Below, one piece after another: positions 29,506-30,805 of a DNA stretch of 30,805 nucleotides (within the stretch, counting starts at the first letter, position 1; the number at the start of each line of letters is the position of its first letter). The stretch lies in NCBI GenBank assembly GCA_030141605.1, contig JAQGDQ010001655.1:1-30805 (forward strand). The letters are read 5' to 3'. A program made the translations under genes and the position numbers. A model generated the notes under the pieces. That model saw only the letters and a program-made list of their open reading frames with translations, searched no databases and was not told where the DNA came from. The stretch comes from Tubiluchus corallicola (taxonomy: Eukaryota > Priapulida > Priapulimorpha > Priapulimorphida > Tubiluchidae).

Positions 29506-29621
29506 AATCAAAAAATGAAATACACAGGTGGTAATAAGGGAAAGGAAATGACAATTAAGAGTGAATGAGATGATGGTGAAAATGAATATTAGATGAGTCA
29601 CTGCAAAATCAGTATGGTGTC

Positions 29622-29703
29622 CATCTCACCCAATGCTGTAGCTCATCTCACCCAATGGTGTAGCCTATCTCACCCAATGGTGTAGCCCATCTCACTCAAT
29701 GCT
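29622..29703 (+). repeat. 22-bp tandem repeat
   Basis: 3.7 copies of CATCTCACCCAATGGTGTAG plus two variable bases. Confidence 0.9.
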
Positions 29704-30446
29704 GATGTCAATCCGCTATTATCAATCCGTTTTATTCACATAACATTCTTGCATATTTTGGCTTTGGTACGGATATGATGTTAGTCAGGTTTTCTGTACT
29801 AAGGCAACACTTCATCTGCTTTGTGACTCTACCGTGTTTCCCATGTTCAGATAAGCCATTCTATCACACATGAAGCCAGTTCAAACCAGCACGCAGTGTG
29901 GAGCCGGCTTAGATTAACTCCGCTATTTCACTCGACTCGAAAAGTGCCACCCTTCTGACCCCGCCAACCAACCCGTTAGGGACAGTAACCTGGAGGGAGA
30001 CAAAACAGTAAGATCCGGCCTATAATGACATCTAAACTCTGGATGTTGCCTCTCTTGAAGTATTGCACTAGATAAATTCTCTAATACACCATAGAACAGT
30101 TAGTATCATCTCTACTCATGGCATGTGTAATGAAGACTTGTTTAGATTTTCATGTATGCATCATGTTTTATGCTTTCCCCACCATTACGATCTAAAACGG
30201 CAGGTTGTTTTGATCTTGTTTCATAATGTAGTGGTTTAGAGCTGTACTTTACAACTGCATGTCTTTGTTGATGATTACGCCTGTAGTTTGATTTTATAAC
30301 CAAAACTAACCAGTCTATAGGCCCACGGCAAAACTAACTAGTTTATGCTTCGCGCTACTAATTAACAAGAGAAACAGACGTGTTCGTTCTTTTGCGGTAG
30401 TTGAACTTGTAACTTATGCTGACCTGTGTTATTAGGATCACCATAA
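29704..30446. other. Intergenic, possible promoter of the next gene
   Basis: No tandem repeat or inverted-ended element is recognised. A less AT-rich part at 29880-30020 has no clear frame. It lies upstream of the candidate first exon. Confidence 0.5.
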
Positions 30447-30510
30447 ATGAATTTTTTCTTGTGTTTCTTTCTTCTTCTACTTGTAATACTTCGTTTGGCT
30501 GGAAGTACGG
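30447..30510 (+). CDS. Candidate first exon with signal peptide (gene continues off window)
   Basis: ATG at 30447, preceded directly by an in-frame TAA (30444-30446), opens MNFFLCFFLLLLVILRL then AGST, a hydrophobic stretch ending in small residues that looks like a secretory signal peptide with a cleavage site. It is followed by a good donor ACGG|GTATGT in phase 1, the usual phase for an intron after a signal peptide exon. Nothing further is in the window, so the protein is unknown. A chance T-rich stretch could produce the same look. Confidence 0.42.
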
Positions 30511-30754
30511 GTATGTAATAAATAGATGTTTTGTATACTAGTATCTTGCAATTTGTTGAACATTAAAACTTAAGCTTAATTACATCTATAGATGTAATTT
30601 AAACTACGTATTTCTCCCCGAGAGAGTTAAGTTACTAGGCTTAGAATTTCTTGAAGAAAAAACGTATAAAAACGATTTAGGTTTTATAGCTACGTTAATT
30701 CCGTACCGTGGAAAAACTCCGATCAGTAATATTACTGTACTGCATAAATAAAGC

Positions 30755-30805
30755 TTATATATATATATATTGACTTTATTTATGCATATATGTATATATA
30801 TATAA
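30755..30805. repeat. AT-rich TATA repeats at the window end
   Basis: Two TATATATA tracts separated by TTGACTTTATTTATGC; low complexity. Confidence 0.8.

Noticed and set aside
28232-29601. Three minus-strand open frames of 418-440 codons
   Set aside because: They are produced by a tandem repeat with no stops in any frame. All three frames are equally open, the translations repeat a Phe/Leu/Cys-rich pattern, and there is no domain.

Overview
The window looks like nuclear DNA from an animal, probably a repeat-rich, AT-rich marine invertebrate. A sponge or another early-branching lineage is possible, but the sequence alone does not fix the taxon. The evidence is spliced genes with GT..AG introns, three proteins that align closely with animal orthologues, a tRNA-derived SINE with an (ATT)n tail, non-LTR retrotransposon relics and several families of short DNA transposons. 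No bacterial operon, CRISPR array or prokaryotic defence system is present.

Layout. (1) 1-13702, plus strand: the 3' seven exons (474 codons plus stop) of a METTL25-type methyltransferase. Its upstream exons lie off the left edge and its introns are packed with mobile elements. The intron after exon 11378-11524 opens with a 1.7-kb array of a 41-bp unit that copies the exon's own splice junction. (2) 13703-18032: intergenic, with a MITE directly after the METTL25 stop, a LINE tail, a 34-bp tandem array, a hAT-like element and another MITE. (3) 18033-20340, minus strand: complete mitochondrial propionyl-CoA carboxylase beta subunit (PCCB, 533 aa) in two exons. (4) 20341-20896: a short divergent intergenic region, the likely shared promoter. 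(5) 20897-24709, plus strand: complete glycogen branching enzyme (GBE1, 695 aa) in two exons. (6) 24710-30446: gene-free, dominated by a MITE, a roughly 400-bp palindrome and five tandem arrays (20, 40, 32, 79/65 and 22 bp units). (7) 30447-30510: a probable first exon encoding a signal peptide, whose gene runs off the right edge.

The genes have no shared pathway beyond general metabolism: PCCB feeds propionyl-CoA into the TCA cycle, GBE1 branches glycogen, and METTL25 is a poorly characterised SAM-dependent methyltransferase. I see no coherent new multi-gene system. The most notable points are the duplicated splice junction array in METTL25, a Cys in place of the usual Asp at the acyl-CoA specificity position of PCCB, one copy of the same MITE close behind the stop codon of each of the three genes, a nested transposon insertion with readable order, and repeated growth of tandem arrays inside or next to transposable elements.
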